A stretch of 64,000 bases of DNA from Scolanthus callimorphus (lineage: Eukaryota > Cnidaria > Anthozoa > Actiniaria > Edwardsiidae). Below, piece by piece: positions 43,243 through 55,159 of this stretch. Under the pieces are notes generated by a model that saw only the letters and a program-made list of their open reading frames with translations, was not told where the DNA came from and made no database searches. The position numbers and the translations under genes were made by a program. Within the stretch, counting starts at the first letter, position 1, and every line of letters starts with the position of its first letter. The stretch lies in NCBI GenBank assembly GCA_033964015.1, contig CM066919.1, positions 5,794,101 through 5,858,100 of the forward strand, given 5' to 3'.

Positions 43243-46200
43243 ATGGACGAGAGTCACAAGAAAGACGATTGTAAGGAGAAGGAAAACGAGTATGTTTATA
43301 GAGCTAAGCTTGCGGAGCAGGCAGAAAGATATGATGGTAAGTTTCTCGTTATGTCGCCCATACTTAGCTTTGCACGGCGTCCCTTAGAAGATGGCGCTCA
43401 TGCACTTCACCGTTTGTATGTGTGAATACTTTTCTTTTGGAAACAGTTTATCAAATATTGAAGCTCACATCATATTTTATTACAGTACAGACCGTCGATT
43501 GAGCTTATTCGGTCGGTAGGTAGCCGCCAAAGCGAAAACCAAAGTCATCTCGAGTTCGGTGATTCCTCGCCAGCTAGTTAGATGTTGATGCTTTCGAGTC
43601 GGTTCGTTTGAAACTAGTCATCGATGTGTTTACCCTTTCATTAATATCCACTCATGTTTTTTTCTGTTTTCTAGATATGGTGGAATTCATGAAAAAGGTA
43701 GTAAGCTTAAAGGAGAAAGAGAAACTCAGCACAGAAGAGCGTAACCTGTTGTCCGTAGCTTACAAGAATGTAATTGGTGCAAGACGGGCTAGCTGGCGAA
43801 TAATCTCAAGCATCGAGCAAAAAGAAGTTGCCGCGAAATCTGATCAAAAGAAGTACGAGCTAATTACAGCCTATCGTAAAAAAGTGGAGGAAGAGCTCTT
43901 CGAAATCTGCCGTGATATTTTATCCCAACTGGACTGTAAATTGATCGACAATGCCGATGGTGACAACGAGTCCCGTGTATTTTATAACAAAATGTAAGTA
44001 TCGCAAAAAGTCAAAATTAAAATAAGTTTAACGTTCGCTTTATGGTACTAATAAGGTAATTAGGTCCCAGAAATTGTGACGATTCCACTATTCACTCATA
44101 AGTAGAACTCTTTCTTGAAAGTATTGTGCAAGTTTTTCATAGGCTTGTCAAATGCAGGTCGAACCATCTGTTTGTCCCAGTGTGCTTGATTGATTGACAG
44201 GCAAAGTACATCTAGGCCCTCTCTCGGGGCCTGAGATAGATTACCCATGCAATTCATCCTGGATTTGCTAATAATTTGTGCAAATTTGTGTGTTATGGAA
44301 CTACTTTGTTACATTAACAACAACAACAATTCCTGGCTCCCAATTCCCTGCTGACAGAGTCCTTTCTATAAGCCTAATTGGAGTTTATTTGGGTGTGTGG
44401 TCCTGGGTATGAGTCGGACTAATTTCGGACCATTGCCATACAAACCTCTCTATTTTTGGTTGTTTTAATTGCCCCCAAACCTGTGTAAAAATATTTTAAG
44501 GTCAAATTTGATGAGGAATGGAAATCTGATCCCGCGAAGACCATCAGTGCAAAGATTTCCATTCCTCATCAAATTTCAGCTTAAAAATATTTTTTACACA
44601 CCTTTGGGGGAAATCAAAATGGCCAAAAATAGAGGTTTGTTTGACAATGGTTGGAAATTAGTCCGACTCATACCCAGGACCACACACCCAAATAAACTCC
44701 AATTAGGCTTATTTGCTGTGCTGAGGAGCAGGAGGAAAAGGCACCTCTGCCCTGGTTTGAAGTTTCCTTGTGCCACGGTACACCTGTTCTGCCATGGTCC
44801 ACAACCTTGGGCAATTTGCTGGCCATTTTTAGAGCCCATTATATGTGCATGTATGTCAATGGATGTTTTCCACTGATTTCATTTGAGTCCACGTTGATCA
44901 TGTAACTTTAGGGGGTAACATCTGTTGATATGCGTGCGCATATAGGGCTCAAAAAAAGGTCAACAAACCATCCAAGGTTTGAGGATGGAGGCAAACAGAG
45001 GGAGTTTCAACCCAAAGCAGCCCAGCAGATGTCCTTTGAATGTTTTCTGTAGATTCAACCATGTGCAGTCCTCCTTTTCCAAGTATTAATTATGCAGGTC
45101 TTCATCCAAAAACTTGCACTTCAAACTCTAAGAACAAGAAAAACAACAGCAGCAAGATTTTCATTTCCAGTGCCAATCACTACTACCATTTGCGTTCAAC
45201 CTTGAAGTTTGACGATTTTTTCGTGTAGGTTTACGTTTCAAACGTGCACGTTTTGTTGAGAAGTTGTTGCGTTTCTCGCTCGCTGATTGGCTGCTGTTTT
45301 GACCGTTATTTTTCAGCCAATCAGCGAGCGAGAAACGCGACAACTTCTTGACAAAACGTGCACGTGTGAAACGTAAACCTACGCGAAAAAAATTTCAAGC
45401 TTCAGGTTTGAACGCAAATGGTAGTATCACATCTAAAGTTGTAGTGATTTGTATTGTGTTGTTCCAGAAAATATCCATCCCCCCTCACGGAAGGGATTGG
45501 AAATTCCAGAGGGGTGGGGGGGTCAATAATTTACCTGATTTCTTCCATACAAATACTATATTTTCCATTGGAAATTCCAGAGGGGTGGGGGTCACTTTTC
45601 AACACCCTTCTGTGGGGAGGGGGGGGGAATATTTTCTGGAACCACACATTTCATTTGGAACTGTTCAAATATCCTGCAATCAATCTTGATGGGACCGTGT
45701 CAGCAGTGCAAGTCTTTTTTAGCTGATATTTATTGATGAGCCACTGCATTTATGAATGGATGGAGTGGATTTCAGATGACTGTCTAAAGTAAATCAGACT
45801 TAAGGTCTTGGTCAGGGAAAACGATGTGCTTACGGAAAAAAATTATTGTCGCGTCGCAATTTATGCTATGCTAAGCAGTTATACATCGTTTTAAAGCTAA
45901 AAGATTGTTCTATCTAATGAAGTTCTTCATTTTAGCAGAGTTAAGATTTTTCTTGTATTTTAATGACTAGACCTAAAACTATCCTGTTTACTTGAAAAGC
46001 TCCAGACCATTAGCGATTTGTTGCACAATTTCAAACTTTGTCGGATTTTAATCTCGGAGAAGTGAACGGCAAAACCGTGTGAGCGATTTTTGATATGTTC
46101 CATATTTACACAATTATTAGGTCGCAAAGTTGAAAGTTGCATTTTTTTCAATTTGCTGTCGCAAAATTTGTCATAAAAACTTTTTCAAGTAAAAAATAAA

Positions 46201-48699
46201 AATTTCCTCACACGGTTTTTAGGTGTTATCATCTTCTAACAGCACTGGAAATTTGCCGCCGATATCTTAAATCGTGCGAGGTCAGGAGCTTCACAAAGGT
46301 GAAAATTTGACCTAAAATTTAAGTGCTAGAAAAAGCGTGTAAAGTTAATTAAAATACAGAAAATGAGTGGCGGGCAATACAAACGAATGGGCTATTGAAA
46401 CCAAGGAAAACATTTGACGTGTCATTTGGGGTTTTAGAAATATACTTTAGGACTCTTTTAACTGAATTCCAGGAAAAATGTCATATTACGGATTTTTAAT
46501 TATTTACCCTGACGGAGACCTTAAATTTTGTACGCTTTCTCACGGCTAAGGTTCTGAGTCTTTGTTTAGTAACCCTAGCCTATGCTGTATTCCCTCTCAC
46601 CAATAAATTCGGTATGAAGGTCTACGAACCACAGAGCTATTCTAGATCTGACTTGATATTTCACTGTTTTAAGAATAATTTCAAGATAATTGACTTGTCT
46701 GTATTTAAACATTCACAAAACTATTTGATACCCAAATACTGTATATTTGTACTGATTTGGCATTGATTTCTGATTTTCCTTAGCTGGGTCATGACTAAAC
46801 ACCATTCATTCTTACCTTACCCCTGATTGGTCAGTTGTTGAATTTGTCTCACCTGATTGGCTAGTGTATTTACTTTGCATTTAGGTTTCAACACTCATCT
46901 GAAATCCACTCTACACGCAAGTAAAACAGAAGTTATGATCAGAACCTTGTAGCTTTTCTTTGACCAAATGTTTTCTAGTGTATTTATATCACACATACTC
47001 CTATTTAACAGGAAGGGAGACTATCATAGATACATTGCAGAGTTCAGAAAGGAGAAAACCCAAGAGCGTGATGAGGCTACTTCCTGTTCCTTAAAGGCAT
47101 ACGAGGGCGCCCAAAAAGAAGCTGAAAATCTGCCTTCTACTCACCCCATCCGCCTTGGATTAGCTCTCAACTTTTCTGTTTTTCATTATGAAATCATGAA
47201 TGAACCAGACAAGGCCTGCTGTTTGGCTAAAAAGGCTTTTGATGATGCAATTGCTGAGCTGGATACCCTTAGTGAAGATTCCTACAAGGATAGCACTTTG
47301 ATCATGCAGCTGCTTAGAGATAATCTTACCTTGTGGACTTCAGATCAATCACCTGGTGAGTATGTCAAAGTGATACGCTGCTAGCTGAGGCCTTCAAGGG
47401 GAGTGGTTAGTACAGGGGGAGTGGCTAGTACAAAGGATATGGTACTACAGATTTCAGACAAAGGGGGTGGCTGATCTAAAGGTCCAAAAAGGGGGGGGTG
47501 GCTTGCCACCCTAATAACCCCCCTGGATCCGCCCTGCCTCTTCTCTATTTTGCTGGGCAGAGGGTCATGAGGAAAAGTTTTTATTGGAACCTTGTAAATT
47601 GTTTCATCTGTTTTTATCCAATAATAATTGCGAAAAAGAGATAAAAGGGTGGAGAAATGGTCTATACTTTCATTCTGTCTTGTCTAATGTTAAAGGAATC
47701 AGCCACATATTTTGCTGCTGCACAGGCTTTGCCACTAAAAGGGTTGATGACCCAGTAAAACATATTTTGTGGGGAGAGGCTATTGGAATGAGCTTGAAAA
47801 AACACTTCTCTCACATCTTCATATGCCTTACATTTTACGATAAAGTGAAATTCATCTTCGGTACCTGACTTACATAAGGGGCAGGCTCGTTCTTCTGGTC
47901 TTTTGTAGGGCCTTACATGTCTCCCTTTTTCAATCTGTAAACTATGGTTGCTTATTCTGAGGCACGTTCTATGTTCGATATTTTTAACGCAGTGACCTCT
48001 GCACTTGGGCATTTCTGCTGAGTCTTTGTTTAGTTGCCCTAGCCTGCGTTATATCCATTCCAGGCCTTCAACTGGCTCTATATGTCCTATATTTTTTATA
48101 GATTCTCCTATATTTCCCTATATTGTCTTGAAATGCCCTATATTTTGGATATTTTGCACGAAAACGTGAACCCTTTCTTGAAAATGCGATTTGCACCCTG
48201 CATACATTAAACGTGCAGTAATTTCACATGCCGGACTCAAAATTTTCGGATTGCTTCACGCGCAAAAGAGTGAACATTTTCACTTTTTTTATATGTTGTG
48301 TCCCCCACTTTTTAGAGGCGCGCTACGGCACTGTGACTACTAAAGTATACGAAAGACCAGGAGCTACATGCAGCCAAATCACTGTATTCTGAGGCAAAGA
48401 AAAGGCCTTAAAAGAAACCTGAAACCTGCTACAATAGCTCAGGGGACTTTAAATAAAACTAGCTTTTTTAATAGGGTTTGTACAGCTGGAGAGCAAGTTT
48501 TAAAAATACTGTGTTTTAAATGCAAAGTGTCTGAGGTTGGGTACCGTCTGGAGTTTGGACAACACGCTGTACATGTAGTTCTCAATTTAATTCACACATG
48601 GCAGTATCAGAAAGACAGGTCTAAATTATTATTGTTGCAATATTTTCAGATGAAAAAGATCAGCAGGGGCAACTAGAAGACGTTGAAGATGAAAGTTAA
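43243..48699 (+). CDS. 14-3-3 protein, epsilon-like
   Basis: Phosphoserine/threonine-binding adaptor that works as a dimer in the cytosol. Coding exons: 43243..43336, 43675..43993, 47012..47355 and 48650..48699. All are GT/AG and in phase, giving 268 residues. Signatures are [58 protein letters not shown] (phosphate-binding Arg-Tyr) and [16 protein letters not shown]. The tail ends QLEDVEDES, like epsilon forms (ALQDVEDENQ). The N-terminus is about 10 residues longer and rich in charged residues. Exon 4 encodes just 17 codons with the stop. The gene is intact and divergent from DDX55. I leave the symbol blank because cnidarian paralogue naming is not settled by this sequence. Confidence 0.93.
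44370..44712. repeat. Palindromic element with about 165-bp arms
   Basis: TAAGCCTAATTGGAGTTTAT at the left is inverted at the right edge, with good matching inward (GGTCCTGGGTATGAGTCGGA) to AATTTGATGAGGAATGGAAA. It lies in intron 2 of the 14-3-3 gene. Confidence 0.8.
45186..45424. repeat. Palindromic element with about 100-bp arms
   Basis: CTACCATTTGCGTTCAACC and its inverse are the ends. GTTGAGAAGTTGTTGCG and CGCTCGCTGATTGGCTG are mirrored in the second arm. It is a MITE-like fold-back in 14-3-3 intron 2. Confidence 0.8.
45457..45649. mobile_element. Poly(C) MITE family P copy
   Basis: Begins GTTCCAGAAAATATCCATCC and ends GAATATTTTCTGGAACCACA. The inner GGAAATTCCAGAGGGGTGG block occurs twice. 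The following 1.3 kb up to exon 3 shows no recognisable feature. Confidence 0.8.
47650..48012 (-). pseudogene. Non-LTR retrotransposon C-terminal fragment
   Basis: The minus strand reads [18 protein letters not shown], then [18 protein letters not shown] (a Cys-Cys-His-Cys pattern) and [11 protein letters not shown], the typical tail of reverse-transcriptase ORFs after the thumb. No reverse-transcriptase core is adjacent. It is inserted antisense in 14-3-3 intron 3. Confidence 0.7.
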
Positions 48700-49255
48700 G
48701 AGGACAGTAAGGTGTCAATTAAGTGTGAAAGTGTATAGTTATTGTACATTGCCTTGCACTCTAAGAAGTGTAGCTGGTAGTGATATATTCTTGGCGTTTT
48801 TGATGAAACGAGTATCAGTTTGGTTCTCACTTAGGCCCTTATCAACGGTTCTTAGCATAAGATAGAGAAGATATTACCAGCACAGCTGTGCTAGACAAAT
48901 TCTAAAGCAATGATGGCCAGTCTTCAAAGAGATTCTTGAAATCAATCTTATCATCAATCTTACAACTACAAGTTTTTTTACCAACTGTTTACTGTTTTGA
49001 TGAAAAGAATCATGTTGGCAAAAATAATCTTTGTATTGGTTTTTCATTGTTTTTGCATGTTAGTCATGTAGGTATTCCATTTTTTAAAGCATTTCGGCAT
49101 TGCATATTAATTGTGGAGGCAGTTCTATTATATGTGTTCCACTGTAGCTAAAGATGCATTTTGGTATTGTATTTAAATTACCTGTGTTCTCCTGTATATC
49201 ACTAAATACCTAATAAGGAATGCCAAAAAGTTATGTACCAAAAAATATTGATTTA

Positions 49256-49261
49256 AATAAA
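49256..49261 (+). terminator. Candidate 14-3-3 polyadenylation signal
   Basis: An AATAAA about 560 bp after the stop codon, in AT-rich DNA that would be the 3' UTR. Confidence 0.45.
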
Positions 49262-49649
49262 TTCATGGTATAGTTGAGGCAGTTTTCATTCTTTGTCCTG
49301 AAACGTTCTCCTTCACAGAGGTCAGTAGTGGCCAGCATTATGGAAAGGGGCCAAAAACATTTCCCCCAAAAAGGAAACCCCCACCACAACCTTTGCTCCC
49401 ACAGAGCAGTATCTAACAATTATTAGCAAATTTGATTGGCTTGGCTCCCTGGTACCAAGGGAAAATATCTGGAAAGCTGGCAATATTTTTTTCACTTGAC
49501 CTGACAATGTCCGATGAAACTCCTAGTGTGGTCGGACATATTTACAAATTAATCGGATATATGAGAAAATTGGTCAGACATAAACTTGCAAACCAGACGT
49601 ATGGAACATTTTCCAGGGGAGAGTGTATTGGACCCTGGAAATACCATGG

Positions 49650-49787
49650 GTGATCAGGGTGGTTACAATTGTCCAGTTGTTCTCACTCGACCGAGTACAC
49701 AAGTGTATGTGCAGAACTAACAAAAGTATCCACACAAAGGAATCATCACATGATCTGAATTGGGTGGCAACAAGATGTAAACAGCCA
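49650..49787. mobile_element. 3' part of a TTTACATC-family MITE
   Basis: Shares TCACTCGACCGAGT, GTGTATGTGCAGAACTAACA and the right terminus GAATTGGGTGGCAACAAGAT with 54955..55141. The left terminus is missing. Confidence 0.75.
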
Positions 49788-50023
49788 ATTTTGTCTACTG
49801 ATGACGAAGTTACAAATGAGGATATTGGAAGAGCGTGCGCTGTCACTTGCTCACTCCTGTTCCGTAAACTCAATCAAGGGCAACAGAATAGCTGACCCAA
49901 AATTTAATCCTTGATATAATAGGCATCTTAACCTCCTCCCCCGCCCCCATGTTTCTAACTTATTTTACCCTCCTCTCGCGCCATAGACATCCTCAACTTC
50001 CTTTCCTAACCCTCGAGCTGCAG

Positions 50024-50735
50024 GATAATAAGCAATTATTGGATGAGGTTTTTGTGATCTCCACAATAAACGATGTCGAGACAGGTGGAATCAGGCGAGG
50101 CCGTAAGGCCAATAATTGCTTATTATACATTGTACTCGCTATATCGATTCTGATTGGCTAAGAGCGCGCGCTTTACTTTGGGAATCACGCACTTTGAGGG
50201 TCTTCAAGAATCAGCATGCTGATTCTTCAAGAATCAGCTAGCTGATTCTTGATACGCGCGCAATGCATCATGGGACAAGAGCACTTTCCCTATTTTAACA
50301 AGGCGCTTGTGTAAAATAAGTTGCTTGACAGAAATAAAAGTATCTCTACTGAATCAATGTATAATAAAACAATTGAATTCGGTTTTTGTGATCTCCAGAA
50401 TAAACAATATCTCGCCAAGTGCCTGTCTCGACATTTTTTATTCTGGAGATCACAAAACATCATCCAATAATTGCTTATTATTATACATTGATTCAGTAAA
50501 ACTACTTTTTTTCTGTCAAGCAATTAACTTCTACACAAGCGCCTTGTTGGATGGGGAAAACATTCAAGTGCTCTAGTCCCATGATGCATTGTGCGCACAG
50601 GATCAAGAATCGGCTAGCTGATTCTTCAAGAATCAGCATGCTGATTCTGGGAGACCCTCAAATGTCAAAGTGCGTGAATCCCGAAGTAAAGCGCGTGCTT
50701 TTAGCCAATCAGAATCGAGATAGCGAGCTTGAAAT
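50024..50735. mobile_element. Compound palindrome with three nested hairpins
   Basis: Outer arms 50138..50287 and 50568..50730 are inverted (TCTGATTGGCTAAGAGCGCG versus its inverse). They enclose an inner hairpin 50358..50480 (TTTTTGTGATCTCC and GGAGATCACAAAA). A third hairpin of the same wording sits outside at 50025..50128. GAATCAGCATGCTGATTC and TCAGCTAGCTGA are themselves palindromic. Confidence 0.8.
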
Positions 50736-50835
50736 GGGATTACCTGGGAAAATCAGAACGAATCGCAAAATGACCACTATGCATGCGCAGAAGTGCAGTC
50801 CTGTGGGATGCCTGTGCTGAGCCGACAGAATCCCA

Positions 50836-51060
50836 GTGGTTTTCCTTTTCAAAACAAAGAATTTGCGGATTTCGTTTCTATCAGCACTATTTTATGGAAA
50901 ATTTTGTGAATATTTTAATGATGCAGACAAACTAGAAGAATTGGAGATATTCTACATGGCTACTGCAAGAAATCGTGCAAAATTTGACGGAAATGAATTC
51001 GATGAGAGGGGTTTCATCGGTTATGCGCTATCCCCATACAACTTCAACCAGCAAGGTTAG
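50836..51060 (+). other. Unidentified open segment, possible exon fragment
   Basis: A 74-codon open stretch with protein-like composition (KFCEYFNDADKLEELEIF, NRAKFDGNEFDERGFIGY) ends at a donor-like AG|GTTAGT. I recognise no family, see no clear acceptor partner exon, and the neighbourhood is repetitive. It could be a decayed exon or chance. Confidence 0.25.
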
Positions 51061-51279
51061 TGAGTTACATCGTTACATGGAATTATTGTTCTTGGAAGGA
51101 CTGTGACTTTACTGCTGTATGCGATTTTCACTTACCGTTCGATTTACTCAATCAATTCACAACAAAAGAAAATGTAATTTCACATATGGACTGTTATGCA
51201 AATGTCTTGTCTACAAAGGGACTTCTTCCCATGTTGAGTAGAGACGATAATAGTCGGCCCATCTAAAGGGATCCAGGGT

Positions 51280-51435
51280 CCATGCCAGCTAAATTTGAGG
51301 TTTGGGATCCAGAGTATGGGATCCGGAGTGTAGGATCCAGAGTGTGGGATCCGGGATCCAGAGTGTGGGATCTGGGATCCAGGGCTGTGAGATTCGGGAT
51401 CCAGAGATGTGGGGTCTGGGATCCAAAACTTATGT
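51280..51435. repeat. GGGATCCAGAGTGTGGGATCC minisatellite
   Basis: About eight irregular units built on GGGATCCAGAGTGT and its variants. Coding readings across it are not meaningful. Confidence 0.8.
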
Positions 51436-51739
51436 GGATCCCTTTACATGGGCCAATGATAGGGATGCCCATAGTACTTTTTAGTGTTCCAAATTGAAGC
51501 CTCTGGTATTTTTATTGGTTTCCAGAAAAATAGTAGCAAATAATGGTAATGTACACAAAACCAAAGAAACACAATGGTGTTATTGCAGTCTTCTTCTGAG
51601 ATTATAAATTAGCACTGTAGGACAGAAAACGATAAGCTTAACTGTACTTTAGTACCACATTGTTTTTGGTATTCAGTTTGCAACCCTATAAAGGGTATCT
51701 TTCAAAAGCCAGCATTGAAACTTGTTGAACCGTGCATAT

Positions 51740-51830
51740 ACTATTTATTAAAACCACAGGTACCCCAAGCTCCATTGTTGTATTCTATACTGAAATATTT
51801 CGAATGAATAAATAAAGATTTGTCTTCAGA
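51740..51830. mobile_element. Retroelement 3' UTR fragment
   Basis: ACCACAGGTACCCCAAGCTCC resembles the 3' UTR of the 11846..13709 element, followed by AATAAATAAAG. No reverse-transcriptase sequence is attached. Confidence 0.5.
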
Positions 51831-51910
51831 TTTGTGTCTCGTGTGTCAATTTAACAGTAAATATATAAGCTTGCATTTCAGGTAGAATTTCACGTTGAAA
51901 TAAATGTCAC

Positions 51911-52128
51911 AAATGTGTGTTTCCCAAAAATATCCATACCCCCCTACGGAAGGGATTGGAAATTCCAGAAGGGTGGGGGTGGGGGGGGGGTGTCAATTTA
52001 CCTGATATTTTCCATACAAATACTGTATTTTTCTTCGGAAATTCCAGAGGGTTGGGGGTGGGGTCATTTCTCAACACCCTTCCGTGGGGGGGGGGGGGGG
52101 GGGATGGATATTTTTTGGAAACACACAA
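51911..52128. mobile_element. Poly(C) MITE family P, full copy
   Basis: TGTGTGTTTCCCAAAAATATCC and its inverse GGATATTTTTTGGAAACACACA are the ends. GGAAATTCCAGA blocks and an 18-G run (52086..52103) lie inside. Confidence 0.85.
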
Positions 52129-52857
52129 TCCGGAAAAATTATTCAAACCTCTTGTTTAGGCTTTTCTTCATAATCATGTGAAGTGTCAGGACATTTCATG
52201 GAATTTTGATGAAGTACTCCCTAGTACTCAGAAGAGAAGGAAGGTCGTACACTCGTCGGTCGACCTCAGTCAGCTTTGACTAGAAAATCGATTCAAAAAT
52301 TTCAAAATTTATAAAGCAAACTGTTGCAGCACTTGAAGCAAAGGTTCCTTGCATGCCACAATTTTTCGAAACTCAACTCACCTGACTCACGTACTGATAG
52401 ATAGACTCGCAATGGTCTTTGCAAAACACACACCCCCCCCCCCACCCCCCCAAGTCATTTTTCTACATACCGTGCACTGGTAGAAAAATGACGTGGGGGA
52501 GTGGGGCGGTGTGTTAAAACCCACTTAAAATACCCTATTGTTCTATGAGGCTGATATTTCTTACGAGATTATCCGTGAATTAATTGAGTAAATGAAGCAG
52601 CTTCTAAATCACAGCGGTTCTATACTTATTCCACATAGGCTCATAGCATACTCATAATCACTATGGATCATACCGTTTCTTGCTGATTTTTCATTATACC
52701 AGCTACCAGCTAAACCAATCGAAGTCATATTTTTCCATTAGTTTTCCGGCATATTTTTTTTTACAGGGTAGCTACCAGGTGCATGCACTTTTGCAAAAAT
52801 GGAAGACCTAGCTGCAGAATGCATGAGCATGACAAAAAGCATTCGCATCGTACATCC

Positions 52858-54730
52858 CTAACTGAGATTATGCCTAAATTTCTTCCCCGTCTCCTTTTTA
52901 ACGTCCAATACAGAGAACGGTGACTCGACAAGCACATCCCGAGCCATCCCTCTATCGGTAGCCATGCTTTCCATCCTTTCACTTTCTTGCTCCAGACGCG
53001 AGATAGGCACGGAGTCAAACTCTCCAGGCACTGCCTGCTTAAGAAGGGCCACATCCATGTCCTTTTTCCCCAAGAGGTCCCTCTGATCCCCCTGCTGTGT
53101 GTTCTCGCTCTCGGAAAAAATAGATGCCATGTATTTATCTACCAGGTGCGGGTTCTTGCGGAACTTCTCCAATGTTCCCACGTGCGGGATACCGCTCCTT
53201 TTCCTCCTGCTCCTAAGAAGAATCCTCTCGATGTCATCATCATCGTTCAGCTCAGCAGAACCATGGTGTTCGGGCATCTCGCCTTTTTTCTTTGTCAGGT
53301 ACTTTTTGACGTCGCGAATGAGATGAGAGAGCTTTTCCTCCATTGCTGTGATCTCTGCTAATTTGTGGTGGATTTGTTTGTCCCCAGTAGACGAGTTGCC
53401 CTCATCATTGTTCTCCTTTACCTCGTCAGAAGATTTGTCACCCTTATCATTGCTCTCCTTCAGCTCATCAGACGATTTATCACCCTCATCATTGCTCTCC
53501 TTCAGCTCATCAGACGATTTATCACCCTCATCATTGCTATCCTTCAGCTCATCAGACGATTTATCACTGCTTTTCTTCTTGCCTTCATTTACGGCATTCT
53601 CAACAATTTCATCAATAATTTCCTTTGAATTAATTTTTTTCCTTTTATTTGAATGATTGTGTTCCTTAGCTTTTGTGCTGGAGTCTGCATCCGCGGTATT
53701 TTCATTTACCACTTTTTCGAATTCAGCCTTTTTTTGTGAAGTCTCCTCAGAGCCGCGTCCACCGCGTCCTGTATTTGATCTCCACTGTACTGATAGTCGG
53801 ATTGTGTAGCGTCCTTCAACTCATCGTGGGAGAAGAGAGAGTGCTCTTTAAACGCGTCCATTACAGGAAAAGCAGCTCTGATTTCGTCATCTGTATGGGA
53901 GTTTTGCTGGAAGAGATTCTGCATGTCTGCTATTTCTTCCGGAGAAAAGATATCATCTGAGTAAGAAAACCAAAACTGGATTAGAAGATGATACTTATGG
54001 GGGTATTTAACCCCCCCCCCCCCCCCCCCGCACGGGTTTGATTCTTCATGTTCTCATGTAATACTCCCTTAAAAACAATACAGCCTCTTAATCAACTGAT
54101 CGCGTTTCTCACACTAGCGAAAACACGACATAAGCACGACGTCTCGCAATTGACCTAAATGAGCACATATGAACTGAGCCGTCGAGTTTGTCGGATCTCC
54201 TTTTATCCGTTGAGCTCCCACGCGTTATTATAAGGTGGCTGTGCAGGAACCCGACACGTGGGAGGCAGAACCACACATTCTTTGTTAAGAATCTTGACCA
54301 TTTCTAGCCTGTGAGAGCGGATTTCAGATGACTGTCGTGATGTAACTGTGTTTGTGATTTGTTTGCTTTCTCATTGGCTGCTTATTTCTATCAACCAATC
54401 AAATTCGAGAGCAATTATGTGACTACTAAGTAATCCAGAATTGGTTCGGCTCCTGATTGGCTTGGTTGGAAACCATTCAACAGCAAGTTGTAATTACTCT
54501 TGTTTCTGATTGGCTAGTGATTACACAGCGTTATTTCACTACGGTCATCTGAGATCTGCTCTATTGTTTGGTACACTATCTCAATTGTGACAACGTGATT
54601 ATGCCGTTACGTCGCAAGTGTGCACCAAGCTTTAATACATACCTCTTTTGCTTGTTTTACCGCTGCATTTCTCTTTATTGCATTGCACCAGTACACAGAC
54701 CAAAGGCAATATTATGACAAGTCCCTTCAT
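52858..54730 (-). CDS. Unidentified secreted protein, copy 1 (frame break in exon 2)
   Basis: Coding exon 1 is 54643..54730: ATG at 54730, hydrophobic signal peptide (MKGLVIILPLVCVLVQC), then NKEKCSGKTSKR. Its donor phase joins exactly to exon 2 (53956..52858), opening DDIFSPEEIADMQNLFQQ and running to LRRLHKK. At a 7-A run (53729..53735) the frame closes and a second frame, one base back, carries on (AEFEKVVNENTADADSS) to the stop at 52858. A -1 shift there would give about 395 residues. The later part has a 14-residue acidic repeat (GDKSSDELKESNDE), a furin-like RSRRKR and a well-conserved C-terminal block (from GTLEKFRKNPHLVDKY). Family unknown; an acidic secreted, granin-like or matrix-type protein is a guess. 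It could instead be a pseudogene. Confidence 0.6.
53398..53566 (-). repeat. 42-bp in-frame repeat encoding KSSDELKESNDEGD
   Basis: Four near-identical 42-bp units code for an acidic Ser/Asp/Glu repeat in secreted copy 1. The paralogue has only a short irregular ESSDEEEKSSDESS stretch at this place (about 59275..59345). Confidence 0.9.
54011..54029. repeat. 19-base poly(C) tract
   Basis: Lies in the intron between the two coding exons of secreted copy 1; absent from copy 2. Confidence 0.9.
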
Positions 54731-54954
54731 CCTCGAATGGATAACAACAGCAAGCAGAGGTCACCTAGAGTACTATCAAAAATATTTTGCATTTGTGAAA
54801 TAAACAAACTACTGGGAACCCGATCGACATTTTTATCTGCTTGCTGTCGACCTCAAGTCGATTGCAGTGCGGCAATACTCCTACCAAAACAAAATGTACT
54901 TTGTTTTAACTCGAATTTTAGAGTAGCGTGTAACCGCTGAAATGCAAGCCATAG

Positions 54955-55141
54955 ACGGTGTTTACATCTTGTTGCCACCCAATTCAGATCATGCGCTGAT
55001 TCCTTTGGGTGGTTACAATTGTCCAATTTTTCTCACTCGACCGAGTGCACGAGTGTATGTGCAGAACTAACAAAAGTATCCACCCAAAGGAATCATGACA
55101 CTCATGATCTGAATTGGGTGGCAACAAGATGTAAACACCGT
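54955..55141. mobile_element. TTTACATC-family MITE, intact copy
   Basis: ACGGTGTTTACATCTTGTTG and CAACAAGATGTAAACACCGT are perfect inverted termini. The interior has CTCACTCGACCGAGTGCACG. This is the reference for the interrupted copy at 18801..19231. Confidence 0.9.
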
Positions 55142-55159
55142 AAGCCGATTTGGTCTATT

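Noticed and set aside
53740..53770. A tiny 17-nt intron (GTGGA...GAG) that would fix the frame in both secreted-protein copies
   Set aside because: The length would restore the frame, but 17 nt is far below any plausible spliceosomal intron and there is no pyrimidine tract or branch site.
54620..54940. Plus-strand ORF shared by both paralogue regions (also 62674..63018)
   Set aside because: Its conservation is explained by the minus-strand signal-peptide exon (54643..54730, 62730..62817) that it overlaps.
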